DNA of 39,626 nucleotides, taken from the NCBI GenBank assembly GCA_019359445.1, contig JAHHHJ010000031.1, positions 1-39,626 of the forward strand, written 5' to 3'. Each line of letters starts with the position of its first letter. Positions within the stretch are counted from its first letter, which is position 1. Under the pieces are notes generated by a model. The model saw only the letters and a program-made list of their open reading frames with translations, ran no database searches and was not told where the DNA came from. Source of the DNA: Kastovskya adunca ATA6-11-RM4. Its GTDB lineage: Bacteria; Cyanobacteriota; Cyanobacteriia; Cyanobacteriales; Coleofasciculaceae. Shown here piece by piece: positions 7,947-16,213 of the stretch. A program made the position numbers and the translations under genes.

Positions 7947-8834
7947 TCACTTAAGTGCCTTTCTCACCAGTTCGGGAATCTGAGAAGGACGTTCTGCTAC
8001 AGGAACGTTTGCCTGTTTGAACGCTGCAACTTTATGTTGGGCTGTAGTCCTCAGGGTGACAGGGCCTGAAAGTTGGGCGGCAAGAATTGTCCCAGCATCA
8101 TTGAGTTGTTGCTCTACAGGAGTATAGCGTCCAGCAACGTAGGCAATTATGGGTTTATTAGTAGTCGCTGCAATGTATTCGGCAACATTTTCTTCACTAC
8201 CACCGCCAGTTTGGTCTACTAATACGATCGCTTCTGTATCTGGGTCGGCTGCTAAGATTTTTAACCACTGACCAAAGGAAGAGCCAACAATCGGATCAGT
8301 ACCCAGGCTGACACTGATGGACTGTCCTAACTTATCCTGCGTTAATGCTAATGCCGCTTCGTAGGTTAATGGGCCTGTGCGGCTGATTAGTCCAATGTTA
8401 CCGGGGGTGTAAAACTCTTCTCGGTGAGTCCCCAACAAAATTTTTCCTGGCACAATAACCCCGGAACTGTTGGGACCAATAACAAGGGTATCTGTCGCTT
8501 GGGCTTTTCTCAGTAGGCGCACGACATCTAAGGGAGGAATTCCCCTCGTCACAAGAACGATTTGCCGAATTCCCGCATCGATAGCTTCTAAAGCAGCGTC
8601 GAGTGCTCCATAGGAGGGCACAAAGATAATCGTAGTATCTACAGAACCATGGTTGGCGATCGCCTGCTCGACTAAGTCAAAGACAGGAATCCCCTCCACC
8701 GCCTCTCCTCCCTGACCTGCGCTTACGCCAGCAACAATGTTAGTTCCATAGGCGAGCATTTGGGCAGTGTAGTAGGAACCAAGGGGTTCTGTGATTCCCT
8801 GTACAAGCACTTTACTATCTGGCGTCAACTTCAT
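7947..8834 (-). CDS. sucD: Succinyl-CoA synthetase alpha-like protein lacking the phosphohistidine
   Basis: The fold and length (295 aa) match SucD: CoA-binding Rossmann domain VLVQGITEPLGSYYTAQ (10-26), AYGTNIVAGVSAGQGG (28-43), then the ligase domain with GNIGLISRTGPLTYEA (145-160) and QSISVSLGTDPIVGSSF. Two key places differ from E. coli SucD. GPNCPG is GPNSSG (120-125), so Cys123 is Ser. The active-site GHAGAI is NDAGTI (245-250), so the phosphorylated His246 aligns with Asp. Classical phosphotransfer through this subunit should therefore fail. The longer frame to 8861 begins with TTG; I chose ATG 8834. It lies 125 bases downstream of sucC on the same strand. The TGA stop lies inside the palindrome TGAGGTTAACCTCA (7936-7949). 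Confidence 0.85.
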   Translation of the reverse strand: MKLTPDSKVLVQGITEPLGSYYTAQMLAYGTNIVAGVSAGQGGEAVEGIPVFDLVEQAIANHGSVDTTIIFVPSYGALDAALEAIDAGIRQIVLVTRGIPPLDVVRLLRKAQATDTLVIGPNSSGVIVPGKILLGTHREEFYTPGNIGLISRTGPLTYEAALALTQDKLGQSISVSLGTDPIVGSSFGQWLKILAADPDTEAIVLVDQTGGGSEENVAEYIAATTNKPIIAYVAGRYTPVEQQLNDAGTILAAQLSGPVTLRTTAQHKVAAFKQANVPVAERPSQIPELVRKALK

Positions 8835-8959
8835 CTCAAACCGTTCGGACAAACCGGGCAATTACCTGATTGATTATAGTTGCCCGTAACTAGTGATGAA
8901 GGATTTGTTCATCTACAAGGAGCGAGGCATGTACCAAAGACTCATCCTTACTTGTTTAG

Positions 8960-10270
8960 TCAAGACTTCTTTGTTGCTGACTTAGCAAGAGATACAGCAC
9001 GAGCAACCGCTTCATCTAAGTTATTCAACCAGTGTACAGGTAGCGCTGCTAAACGCTCTTTAACCCCATCAATGTCGCTGCCTACGACTCGGATGACAAA
9101 GTTGGGCGAACGAGTGGTGGAGCGGCGCTTACCGGATGAGGCAGAATATTCAGCATTTGCGGTTATCTGAGGATTACCTGCGGCACTATTCGTAGGGCGA
9201 TCGCGCCGCGAACGCAGGCTTACCCCCGTCGTCCGTTCTGCCCTATCTCCTACTATTTCTTCCACTTGGGGAAGCAAGTAACTAGCGATCGCCTCAACAA
9301 CCGCATTTACTGTCACTGCACTGCTGAGGATGTTCACAAGGATCACCTTAATATCTCGGCTGTTGGCAATCTGATCTAACGCTACCTCTAGCTGTTCAAT
9401 GATTGACGTGACACCCAGGGCATCGTACCCCGTATCGCTATCAATGATTAAACAGCTGGCTGGATTTCCCTTTGCCTGATAAATCAAATCCAGGGTAGCG
9501 GCTGCCAAACCAGTTCCATTGCAAATAATTCCAATGTTGCCCTCACCGCTGATCCACTCTAGACCTTTGAATTGGTTGCTAAATTGCTGCTCCTGAGCCT
9601 GTCCATTTATACGCAGGGGGGCAAGAGATTCCAACTCCGGATGTCGGCTTAAGGCATTGTCGTTGGCAGAAACTTTCCCGTCCAATGCCATTACCTCACC
9701 TGTGACACTAATGCCAAGGGGGTTAATCTCCACCAAGTCCAGATCTTTTTGGACAAATAGCTGATACATCTTCTGTACAACATTACTGATGGAGTCAATC
9801 AACGCTCCTTGAAGCCCCATCTTCAGGGCTAAACGTCGAGCGTAAAACGGAGAAAACTCCTGTTCCACGACGACTTTTTGCATTTGTTCCATCACCGCTT
9901 CAACATTAATTCCTCCTTGGGGCGAACCCAACAACACAGGGCGACCTGAGGAATAATCAAGGACAACAGCCAGATAAAACTCCCGATCCGCATCGTAGCG
10001 AGTTTCAGCCAGCAGCACTTGAGGATACTCACCGAGGATGGACAGATTAAAGATAGTTCGGGCAGCGGCGATCGCATCAATGGTATTTTCAACAAACTTA
10101 ATGCCCCCGGCTTTCCCACGTCCCCCCGTCCGCACTTGCGACTTGAGCACGACTGGATAAGGAATCTGTAGACCCTTTAAATCTCTAGGTTGATCGATCC
10201 GTTGAGAGGGCAAAATTGGAATGCCAATTTCTCGAAATAATTCTTTTGCTTGGTACTCTAACAAGTCCAT
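8960..10270 (-). CDS. sucC: Succinyl-CoA synthetase beta-like (ATP-grasp) protein with in-frame insert
   Basis: The N-terminal ATP-grasp domain looks intact: VVLKSQVRTGGRGKAGG (40-56), DLVEINPLG (178-186) and ALDGKVSANDNAL (195-207), the Glu/Asn/Asp metal and nucleotide sites. The C-terminal flavodoxin-like ligase domain has GNIGIICNGTGLA (244-256). However, E. coli DVGGGA reads IDSDTG (276-281), and NIFGGI reads NILSSA (313-318), so both glycine-rich phosphate loops are lost. Between residues 340 and 389 is an extra Ser/Arg/Thr-rich stretch absent from normal SucC (388 aa in E. coli, 436 here). It follows the SDR gene by 24 bases, so all three probably share a transcript. With the altered SucD partner, the reaction is uncertain. 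Confidence 0.87.
   Translation of the reverse strand: MDLLEYQAKELFREIGIPILPSQRIDQPRDLKGLQIPYPVVLKSQVRTGGRGKAGGIKFVENTIDAIAAARTIFNLSILGEYPQVLLAETRYDADREFYLAVVLDYSSGRPVLLGSPQGGINVEAVMEQMQKVVVEQEFSPFYARRLALKMGLQGALIDSISNVVQKMYQLFVQKDLDLVEINPLGISVTGEVMALDGKVSANDNALSRHPELESLAPLRINGQAQEQQFSNQFKGLEWISGEGNIGIICNGTGLAAATLDLIYQAKGNPASCLIIDSDTGYDALGVTSIIEQLEVALDQIANSRDIKVILVNILSSAVTVNAVVEAIASYLLPQVEEIVGDRAERTTGVSLRSRRDRPTNSAAGNPQITANAEYSASSGKRRSTTRSPNFVIRVVGSDIDGVKERLAALPVHWLNNLDEAVARAVSLAKSATKKS
9104..9243. repeat. Inverted-repeat-bounded insert inside sucC
   Basis: GGGCGAACG (9104-9112) and CGTTCTGCCC (9234-9243) are imperfect inverted repeats (one extra base). They bracket the segment coding for the extra residues of the SucC-like protein (about 9107-9250). 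It includes a HIP1 octamer (GCGATCGCGCCGCG) and keeps the frame open. Confidence 0.45.
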
Positions 10271-10294
10271 GTTTTGTTACTTACTGCCCCTGCT

Positions 10295-11221
10295 TTATTC
10301 CCCGGTTCTTAATTCTTGAACTTGGCGATTACGCCAGTCTCTGGCAACTTGGTCAATTCCATAAAAACGCTTCCAAAAGGCGTCCTTGACCCAAGTTGGG
10401 AAAACTTTGAGCATGAAAAACAACAAAATCTTTCCTCCGGTTGCAGCAATATAGCGCGGACGGGGACGACGGTCTGTAAGCGATCGCACAATTACCTTTG
10501 CCACCCGTTCAGAACTCCACGCCATATTCCCCGTTTGTTGCTCCATGTTCTTCACCCGCCTCAACGCTGGCTCGTAGAACATCTTCGTTGGGTCTGGTGT
10601 CGTGAGTTCTACCTTTTGAGTGGCGACATCAAAAAATTGGGTCTTCACAGGCCCCGGTTCAATGACGCTGACTTTGATGTTGAAGGCTTCTAACTCCATG
10701 CGGAGAACATCACTAAGAGCTTCCAAGGCAAATTTAGAAGAACTATACATCCCCCCCGCCGGAAACGCCATTCGCCCCCCCAAAGAACTGATATTGATAA
10801 TTCGTCCGCCTCCTTGGCTCCGCATGACGGGAATCAACGATTGAATTAAAACCAAAGGTCCATGGAAATTTACGGCAAATTGCTGCTTTGCTTCCTCCGG
10901 GGTAATTAGCTCAACTGGGCCCATCTGCCCATACCCAGCATTGTTAACCAGTGCATCCACTCGCCCAAATTGCTCAAGTGCTGTTTTTGCCAGGGCTTGA
11001 ACTTGCTCAGTTTGCGCCAAATCGGTGGGAACAATCAACACCTCGGCTCCTGAGGCGCGGCATTGCGTTGCAACCCGTTCCAGCTTTTCCTGATTCCGTG
11101 CTGCTAGAACTAAGCGGATGCCAAGAAACTTTGCCGCGAGGTATTGTGCCAGAGCTTCCCCAATCCCTGTTGAAGCCCCTGTAATCAAGATCACTTGTTC
11201 CGATAAAGAAGCGTTAGTCAT
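10295..11221 (-). CDS. Short-chain dehydrogenase/reductase
   Basis: This is a classical SDR of 308 aa acting on an unknown alcohol or ketone with NAD(P)(H). It shows the cofactor motif TGASTGIG (residues 14-21), ARN after beta-2 suggesting NADP preference, DALVNNAGYG with NNAG, the catalytic Ser in INISSLGG, and YSSSK with the Tyr and Lys. PGPVKT follows the active site. The C-terminus is longer than the ~250-residue core and has a hydrophobic/aromatic stretch (KILLFFMLKVFPTWVKDAFWKRFYG) that may attach to membrane, as in DltE/SadH-type members. It is the first gene of the putative SDR-sucC-sucD transcription unit, 24 bases before sucC. Confidence 0.92.
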   Translation of the reverse strand: MTNASLSEQVILITGASTGIGEALAQYLAAKFLGIRLVLAARNQEKLERVATQCRASGAEVLIVPTDLAQTEQVQALAKTALEQFGRVDALVNNAGYGQMGPVELITPEEAKQQFAVNFHGPLVLIQSLIPVMRSQGGGRIINISSLGGRMAFPAGGMYSSSKFALEALSDVLRMELEAFNIKVSVIEPGPVKTQFFDVATQKVELTTPDPTKMFYEPALRRVKNMEQQTGNMAWSSERVAKVIVRSLTDRRPRPRYIAATGGKILLFFMLKVFPTWVKDAFWKRFYGIDQVARDWRNRQVQELRTGE

Positions 11222-11538
11222 GTTTTTAGTTATTATTTGTTAATCGTTAGATTTTTAGGTGAGGGCAAGGAGGTTGACCAAATTTAAGACTAAATTCGTC
11301 AAAATCTCTCACTACCTGCAAACCTTGCATTATTTCAGCATTTGCTCCCTTGATTTCTCTGTCTATGAGTAGAAAAACGCTCTCACCAACAAAGTTGCTT
11401 GAGATTACTCAGTTTTTCACTTCAGGCAAATCAACAAGAGGTTATCTATTTTTAGTGTAGGTACTAGCTTCATCAACGATCAAAGACCATAGTGTAAATT
11501 GCGATAGGTGCAGGCGGTCAAAGATTGGCAAGCCTCAG
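11222..11538. other. Intergenic region between divergent genes
   Basis: This 317-base AT-rich gap separates the minus-strand SDR cluster from the plus-strand 646-aa gene and must hold both promoters. I could not assign hexamers with confidence. One 31-codon ATG frame is present but has no supporting features. Confidence 0.5.
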
Positions 11539-13479
11539 GTGAAGACCGCTGTACATACAAAACCCCTCTCAGCTCAAAAACAAGTAGACAACTGGTGTGG
11601 TTTGATGAAAACAGCGATGCGCCCGGACAACATTAGCGAACTAGAGCAGTTTTTGGAAGGACATCTGCAATTAGAACTGTCGCAGATATTTCCTGTACAA
11701 ATTCGGTGTCTTTTCAAAGACGAGACATTGGTGATTTTGGCACAAAGTCTCACCGACGCTAAACTAAATCCGAAAAAAGTCTTTCGCTTTTTAGAACAAT
11801 CGATCCGAGGCGAAAATATAAAACACTGTCATCGGGTACTGATGTATCTGACAGAGCAAGGGCAAAAGCAGCATCAAGATTTTCATACTTTTACTTTAGA
11901 GCGATCGCCTCAAGCTCCTCAATCTCCTCCACCCACTCCCTCAACAGAGCCACCGCTCAACGACATCTCTCTACCCACTCCAGACTTCTCTGCCGCCGCT
12001 GCTAGCAGTAGTGCAGCCGACTTTGATCAAGAGTCAGACTTCTCCGCACCTGATGTTGATTTTTCCCTAGAAGAGCCTATCGCGTCCGCTCCAAATTTTG
12101 CTGAAGAGGACTCGTTACCAGAGACACCGGAGCCAAGCCAAGAGGACTTGTCACCAGAGACACCGGAGCCAAGCCAAAGAAATATAAAGCATCTTATACC
12201 AGCACTCGTTGTTGGGGCAGGGTTAGGAGTAATGGTGTTTGCCACTAGCCTTTATGTCTTGACTCGTCCGTGCGTGCTGGGTACTTGTACAACCCTTTCC
12301 CAAGCGGAACAGTTAAGCCAAAGAAGTGCTCAAACCCTGCAAAATCCGCAATCGGGAAAGGCGATATTAGAAGCACAGCAGCAACTAAATGAGGCAATCA
12401 AGCGCCTAGAATCAATTCCGTTTTGGTCAAGTTATTACGAGGACGCGCAAGCGCGGTTGAAGGACTATTACCCGCGTGCTGAGAGCACTGATGAAATTGT
12501 AGATGCTCTGCAAAAAGCAGCACGGGTATCCTATCAAAGCCAAAATCCTCCCCACCCAGCCTCTAAATGGGTAGAGATTCAGCAACAGTGGCGAGAAGTA
12601 ATCGCCCAATTAGAACAGATCCCTACAAGTAGCAGTATCTATCCCCTTGCCCAACAGAAAATTAAGGCATATCAAGCGAACTTACTCACGATTAACCAAC
12701 GCCTAGCCATAGAAAAGCAGGTACAGGGACACCTCAACGCGGCTAAAGAAGCGGCTCGAATTGCAGAAGCTCGTCAAGGAGTTGCCCAGTCTTTACAAAA
12801 TTGGCAATTAGTCTACGCCACCTGGCAAAGTGCCCTAAATCGCCTCAAGCAAATTCCCCAAGGTACAACCTCTTCAAGAGAAGCCCAGCAACTGATTGCG
12901 CTGTATCAGCCTAAACTTGCCGAAGCTCGCGATCGCAGAGCGCAAGAACAATTTGCTTCTCGTGCTTACAACCAGGGCTTGCGCCTTGCCCAACGCGCTC
13001 AAACTTCTCAAAAAAATCAGCAGTGGTCTACAGCGGTGAAACACTGGCAGGATGCTTTAACCTACATCAATCAAGTCCCCAGTGGTACTTTCTACTACGG
13101 CAAAGCTCAGGCTCTCAACAACTCCTACAACACAGCTCTTAAGCAAGCGCAGGCAGGATTACAGCTAGCGATTAGACTCCAACAAGCCCGTCTCGATCTA
13201 GCTCAAACTTGTTCTGCCAATACACAGGTTTGTAACTACACAATCAGCAACAATGTCATCCAAGTTAAGCTGACACCTACCTACATGCAGATGGTAAAAC
13301 AAAGGGCACTAGTCGCTAAGGCTAGGGGTGACTCTAATTCCCAAGTCGGGATTGTTAACCACATTCTGACGTTAGGAGAAGCCTTGGAGGCGATTAGTGA
13401 AAACTCTAGAATGCGCCTAGAAGTCTATTCCGCCGAGGGCACATTGGTTGAAGTTCATACACCGAAAGTCAGGTCATAG
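11539..13479 (+). CDS. Single-TM protein with repeated helical C-terminal region
   Basis: This 646-aa protein (GTG start; ATG at 11605 is possible) has no function I recognise. Residues 30-118 form a folded cytoplasmic domain (ISELEQFLEGHLQLEL, VQIRCLFKDETLVILAQS, HCHRVLMYLTE). Residues 125-215 are a Pro/Ser/Glu-rich linker with a tandem 12-residue duplication ending PETPEPSQ. One membrane helix spans about 218-241. After it come at least four helical units of the type AxxxWxxALxxLxxIPxGxxxYxxAxxLxxxY, TPR-like. A C-terminal domain follows with Cys-Ser-Ala-Asn and Cys-Asn-Tyr cysteines, possibly an extracytoplasmic disulfide. The topology suggests a cytoplasmic domain linked to a periplasmic helical-repeat arm. 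A terminator follows at 13559. Confidence 0.85.
   Translation: MKTAVHTKPLSAQKQVDNWCGLMKTAMRPDNISELEQFLEGHLQLELSQIFPVQIRCLFKDETLVILAQSLTDAKLNPKKVFRFLEQSIRGENIKHCHRVLMYLTEQGQKQHQDFHTFTLERSPQAPQSPPPTPSTEPPLNDISLPTPDFSAAAASSSAADFDQESDFSAPDVDFSLEEPIASAPNFAEEDSLPETPEPSQEDLSPETPEPSQRNIKHLIPALVVGAGLGVMVFATSLYVLTRPCVLGTCTTLSQAEQLSQRSAQTLQNPQSGKAILEAQQQLNEAIKRLESIPFWSSYYEDAQARLKDYYPRAESTDEIVDALQKAARVSYQSQNPPHPASKWVEIQQQWREVIAQLEQIPTSSSIYPLAQQKIKAYQANLLTINQRLAIEKQVQGHLNAAKEAARIAEARQGVAQSLQNWQLVYATWQSALNRLKQIPQGTTSSREAQQLIALYQPKLAEARDRRAQEQFASRAYNQGLRLAQRAQTSQKNQQWSTAVKHWQDALTYINQVPSGTFYYGKAQALNNSYNTALKQAQAGLQLAIRLQQARLDLAQTCSANTQVCNYTISNNVIQVKLTPTYMQMVKQRALVAKARGDSNSQVGIVNHILTLGEALEAISENSRMRLEVYSAEGTLVEVHTPKVRS
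12106..12177 (+). repeat. Tandem 36-base duplication in the linker of the 646-aa protein
   Basis: Copies at 12106-12141 and 12142-12177 are adjacent and nearly identical, coding EDSLPETPEPSQ then EDLSPETPEPSQ. The near identity at DNA level shows a recent slippage duplication in a disordered linker just before the membrane helix. Confidence 0.9.
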
Positions 13480-13558
13480 AAGCGTGATGCGCTTTGTTAT
13501 CGAGTTCTTTACTTTTTGTTTGTATCCTACAAGTATTCAGAAAAACGACCTCACATAT

Positions 13559-13585
13559 CCCGCCTAGCATGGGGGCGGGGTTTTT
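13559..13585 (+). terminator. Intrinsic terminator
   Basis: CCCGCC (13559-13564) pairs with GGCGGG (13574-13579) around a 9-base loop, followed by five T. It lies 79 bases after the 646-aa gene. Confidence 0.65.
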
Positions 13586-13681
13586 ATTATTCACCCTTCG
13601 CTCTTCAAGGACTTGATCAACGGTTCTTTTCGTGAGCAATTTTGCTGACGCGATCGCCATTGTCACAAGTTCCTCAGACAA

Positions 13682-14461
13682 CTAAGGCAGCTCCAACTGA
13701 TCGTGGCGATTAAAAAACTGCCGACAAAGTCCTTGAGTCACCAAGCTACTAGTTAGAAGGTTAGTCAAGGCAAGCATAAACATAACTAAGATTTGGTAGG
13801 ACGCTGCATTTAGAGGGTCAACACCGCTTAAAAGTTGACCTGTAATGATTCCGGGAAGGGTGACGATGCCCACAACCAGCATTTGGTTGAGAATGGGAAT
13901 GAGTCCGGCTTTGATAGCCTCTTTACGATAGCCAGCAACGGATTGTTGGGGTGTGGCACCTAAGCTAAGGTGAGCTTCGATTTCTAGAGGATGACTATTA
14001 ATCGTGCTAACCAAACGTTCCCCAGCGATCGCGGCACCGTTCATTGCTTGTCCTAGCACAATCCCTGCCAAGGGAATCAAGTACTGTGGTTCGTACCAGG
14101 TTTCCGGCTGAATTATTAGTAAATTGACATATACCAAAGTCAGAGCAGTGCTAAAAAACATTGTCCCTGCCAATAAAGGTAGCAAGCGAGGAATTTTTTT
14201 ACTGATACGGTTGCGAGAAACAATTGTAGCGATCGCCAGCATGATGCCGATGATGCCGAGAACTGCCCAAGGGTTATCCAGAGCAAAGACGAAGGCTAAG
14301 ACATAGCCGACAACCAGCAGTTGCATAGTAGTGCGTGCTGTAGCGATCGCTAACTGAATCTCTAATCCCAACTTCTGCCAGCTTGATAAACCGATAGCGA
14401 TCGCCATCAAGCCCAATGCCCAAAGTAAGTCTGCAAAGTCAAGTTCAATAGCGGCATCCAC
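13682..14461 (-). CDS. fetB: Iron-export-type ABC transporter permease (UPF0014, FetB family)
   Basis: This is a 259-aa polytopic membrane protein matching the YbbM/FetB family; in E. coli FetAB exports iron. Six or seven hydrophobic segments are visible. The family hallmarks are ATARTTMQLLVVGYVLAFVF near the first helices, VPLAGIVLGQAMNG-like LIPLAGIVLGQAMNGAAIA, the coupling-helix segment EAHLSLGATPQQSVAGYRKEAIKAGLIP, and VGIVTLPGIITGQLLSG. The start is GTG. The partner ATPase FetA is not adjacent, so it must be encoded elsewhere or the permease is orphaned. It is convergent with the 646-aa gene. Confidence 0.88.
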   Translation of the reverse strand: MDAAIELDFADLLWALGLMAIAIGLSSWQKLGLEIQLAIATARTTMQLLVVGYVLAFVFALDNPWAVLGIIGIMLAIATIVSRNRISKKIPRLLPLLAGTMFFSTALTLVYVNLLIIQPETWYEPQYLIPLAGIVLGQAMNGAAIAGERLVSTINSHPLEIEAHLSLGATPQQSVAGYRKEAIKAGLIPILNQMLVVGIVTLPGIITGQLLSGVDPLNAASYQILVMFMLALTNLLTSSLVTQGLCRQFFNRHDQLELP

Positions 14462-14469
14462 AAAGATTA

Positions 14470-14756
14470 GTCCTGAGTGCTAAGTCGGTGAGTAGGGGAG
14501 ATGAGGAAATGAGGCTAGTTGACTGACAAATCTTTAACCCCTCATCCCCAACCCCTTCTCCCACAAGGGGAGAAAGAGAGCTAGAGCCATTCGATAGTTT
14601 CTCATGCGTCCCTCTCCCATTCTCTTGAGAGGGATTTAGGGTGAGGGCGAAAGACTTTTATCAGTCAATCAGGGAGATGAGGTAAAACAATACCTCTAAC
14701 CTCTTATATTTCATACTTCATCCTTCACCCTCCCCCCATTCCCTCATCTCCCCATG
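14470..14756. repeat. Composite intergenic repeat region
   Basis: The 413-base gap between fetB and the aminotransferase gene is almost all repeats. It holds degenerate TCCTGAG heptamers (14470-14500), a hairpin TTCTCCC/GGGAGAA (14556-14574) and a hairpin CCCTCTC/GAGAGGG (14610-14633). The last two belong to a CCCTCACCCTAAATCCC-type repeat common between cyanobacterial genes. TTCATACTTCATCCTTCACCC-like heptamers and a CTCCCC-rich tract follow (14705-14756). No gene is seen. Confidence 0.7.
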
Positions 14757-14874
14757 AATGGGTGAAACAAAAACAAGGCAGTGTCATTCTGAGTAAATCA
14801 ACAAGTAAGTCACGAGATTCCCTTTTGCAGGAAAATCTACTTGTATTTAAGTAAACATTTTATGGTGTAAGCGA

Positions 14875-16026
14875 GTGAATAATATCCCTCCTCTTAACCT
14901 GACACGGCAGTACGAAATGATTGGAGAAGAAGTTAGTGCTGCGGTTCAGGATGTCTTGACCTCTGGGGGTTATATTGGTGGTCCAATTGTCGAGAGCTTT
15001 GAGCAGCAGTTTGCTAATTACGTTGGTATTGAGCATGGCATAGCTTGTAACTCAGGAACGGATGCCCTTTATCTCGCCCTGCGAGCGTTACAGGTTGGCG
15101 CGGGGGATGAAGTTATTACAACGCCTTTCACCTTTATTGCCACCGCCGAAGCGATCGCTGCGGTGGGTGCTACACCCGTTTTTGTTGATATTGACCCCCA
15201 AAGTTTCAATTTGGATGTCACCCAAATCGAAGCAGCAATTACAACTCGCACAAAAGCCATTATGCCCGTGCATTTATTTGGGCAAGCGGCAGATATGACG
15301 GCGATTATGGAGATCGCCCAAAAACGAAACCTGGTTGTAATTGAAGACTGTGCTCAAGCTGTCGGTGCGGAGTGGTCAGGAAAAAAGGTCGGTAGTATTG
15401 GGCATATTGGCTGCTTCAGCTTCTATCCCAGCAAAAATCTTGGTGCTTGTGGAGATGGGGGTGCGATCACAACCAAAGATTCAGCGATCGCCGCTTCCCT
15501 CCGTATACTTCGAGACCACGGGAGAAGCAGTGGCTATTATCACGAAGTTATGGGCGTCAACAGCCGCTTAGATACCATTCAAGCTGCAATTCTCCGCATC
15601 AAGTTGCGTTACCTCGATCAGTGGAACAATGCCCGTCGTAAGATTGCTGAGCGTTACCATCAGCGTTTAGAACCACTTCCGGGTATAGTCATACCCCAAG
15701 AGGTAGCAGGCAGTCATTCAGTCTGGAATCAATACACAATTCGGATTAAAGAAAAGGGGCAACAGACAAACACCAAAGCCTCGTCTGGTACTTGTTTACG
15801 AGATGAAGTGCGGAACCAACTCCAGCAACTCGGCATTGGTTCCGCCGTTTACTATCCCTTACCTTTGCACCTCCAACCCGTCTACAAAGACTTAGGCTAT
15901 CAATCAGGACAGCTACCCATAACTGAGCAAGCTGCCCATGAGGTGTTGTCCTTGCCAATGTTCCCAGAACTCACTGTTGAGGAGCAAGAGCAAGTGGTCT
16001 ATGCCTTGAAGGATTGTTTGGGTTAG
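14875..16026 (+). CDS. DegT/DnrJ/EryC1/StrS-family PLP aminotransferase
   Basis: These enzymes transfer an amino group to keto-sugar nucleotides for surface polysaccharides, glycans or secondary metabolites. The 383-aa fold-type I protein shows [14 protein letters not shown] (59-72), [13 protein letters not shown] (82-94), [11 protein letters not shown] (131-141), [10 protein letters not shown] with Asp158 for the PLP ring nitrogen, and [15 protein letters not shown] with Lys187 as Schiff-base lysine. Close relatives in cyanobacteria are annotated EryC1-like; the substrate cannot be read from sequence. Start is GTG 14875; the upstream ATG at 14862 hits a stop at once. An unusual polar loop (about 294-310) interrupts the small domain. 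No sugar-nucleotide genes are adjacent. Confidence 0.93.
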   Translation: MNNIPPLNLTRQYEMIGEEVSAAVQDVLTSGGYIGGPIVESFEQQFANYVGIEHGIACNSGTDALYLALRALQVGAGDEVITTPFTFIATAEAIAAVGATPVFVDIDPQSFNLDVTQIEAAITTRTKAIMPVHLFGQAADMTAIMEIAQKRNLVVIEDCAQAVGAEWSGKKVGSIGHIGCFSFYPSKNLGACGDGGAITTKDSAIAASLRILRDHGRSSGYYHEVMGVNSRLDTIQAAILRIKLRYLDQWNNARRKIAERYHQRLEPLPGIVIPQEVAGSHSVWNQYTIRIKEKGQQTNTKASSGTCLRDEVRNQLQQLGIGSAVYYPLPLHLQPVYKDLGYQSGQLPITEQAAHEVLSLPMFPELTVEEQEQVVYALKDCLG

Positions 16027-16038
16027 GGATTTTTTTAG

Positions 16039-16073
16039 TCCTGAGTCCTGAGTCCTGAGTCCTGAGTGCTGAG
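16039..16073 (+). repeat. TCCTGAG heptamer array (five copies)
   Basis: Four perfect TCCTGAG units and one TGCTGAG unit stand in tandem directly after the aminotransferase stop. The same unit recurs at 35715-35742 and, degenerate, near 14470. Confidence 0.9.
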
Positions 16074-16163
16074 TAGGGGAAAAAGTATGTTCGGCGAAGC
16101 CGTTGCCGAAGGCTAGGATGAAGGATGAAGTATGAAAGGGGAGGGGTAAGAGGTTCACCCCTG

Positions 16164-16203
16164 CTCCCCTGCTCCCCTACTCCCCTACTCCCCTACTCCC
16201 CAT
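16164..16203 (+). repeat. CTCCCCTA octamer array
   Basis: Five tandem units of CTCCCCTA/G lie between the aminotransferase and ycf23. A GGATGAAG-type heptamer stretch at 16115-16136 precedes it. Confidence 0.85.
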
Positions 16204-16213
16204 CCCTCTGCTC

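Noticed and set aside
7947-11221. SDR-sucC-sucD as a biosynthetic gene cluster
   Set aside because: No carrier protein, synthase or transporter is nearby; three co-directional genes are not enough.
13469-13681. Minus-strand 70-codon frame
   Set aside because: It covers the terminator at 13559, overlaps the end of the 646-aa gene and has no ribosome site or homology I know.
16039-16203. Tandem repeats as a possible CRISPR array
   Set aside because: Units are 7-8 bases with no unique spacers; these are short tandem repeats.
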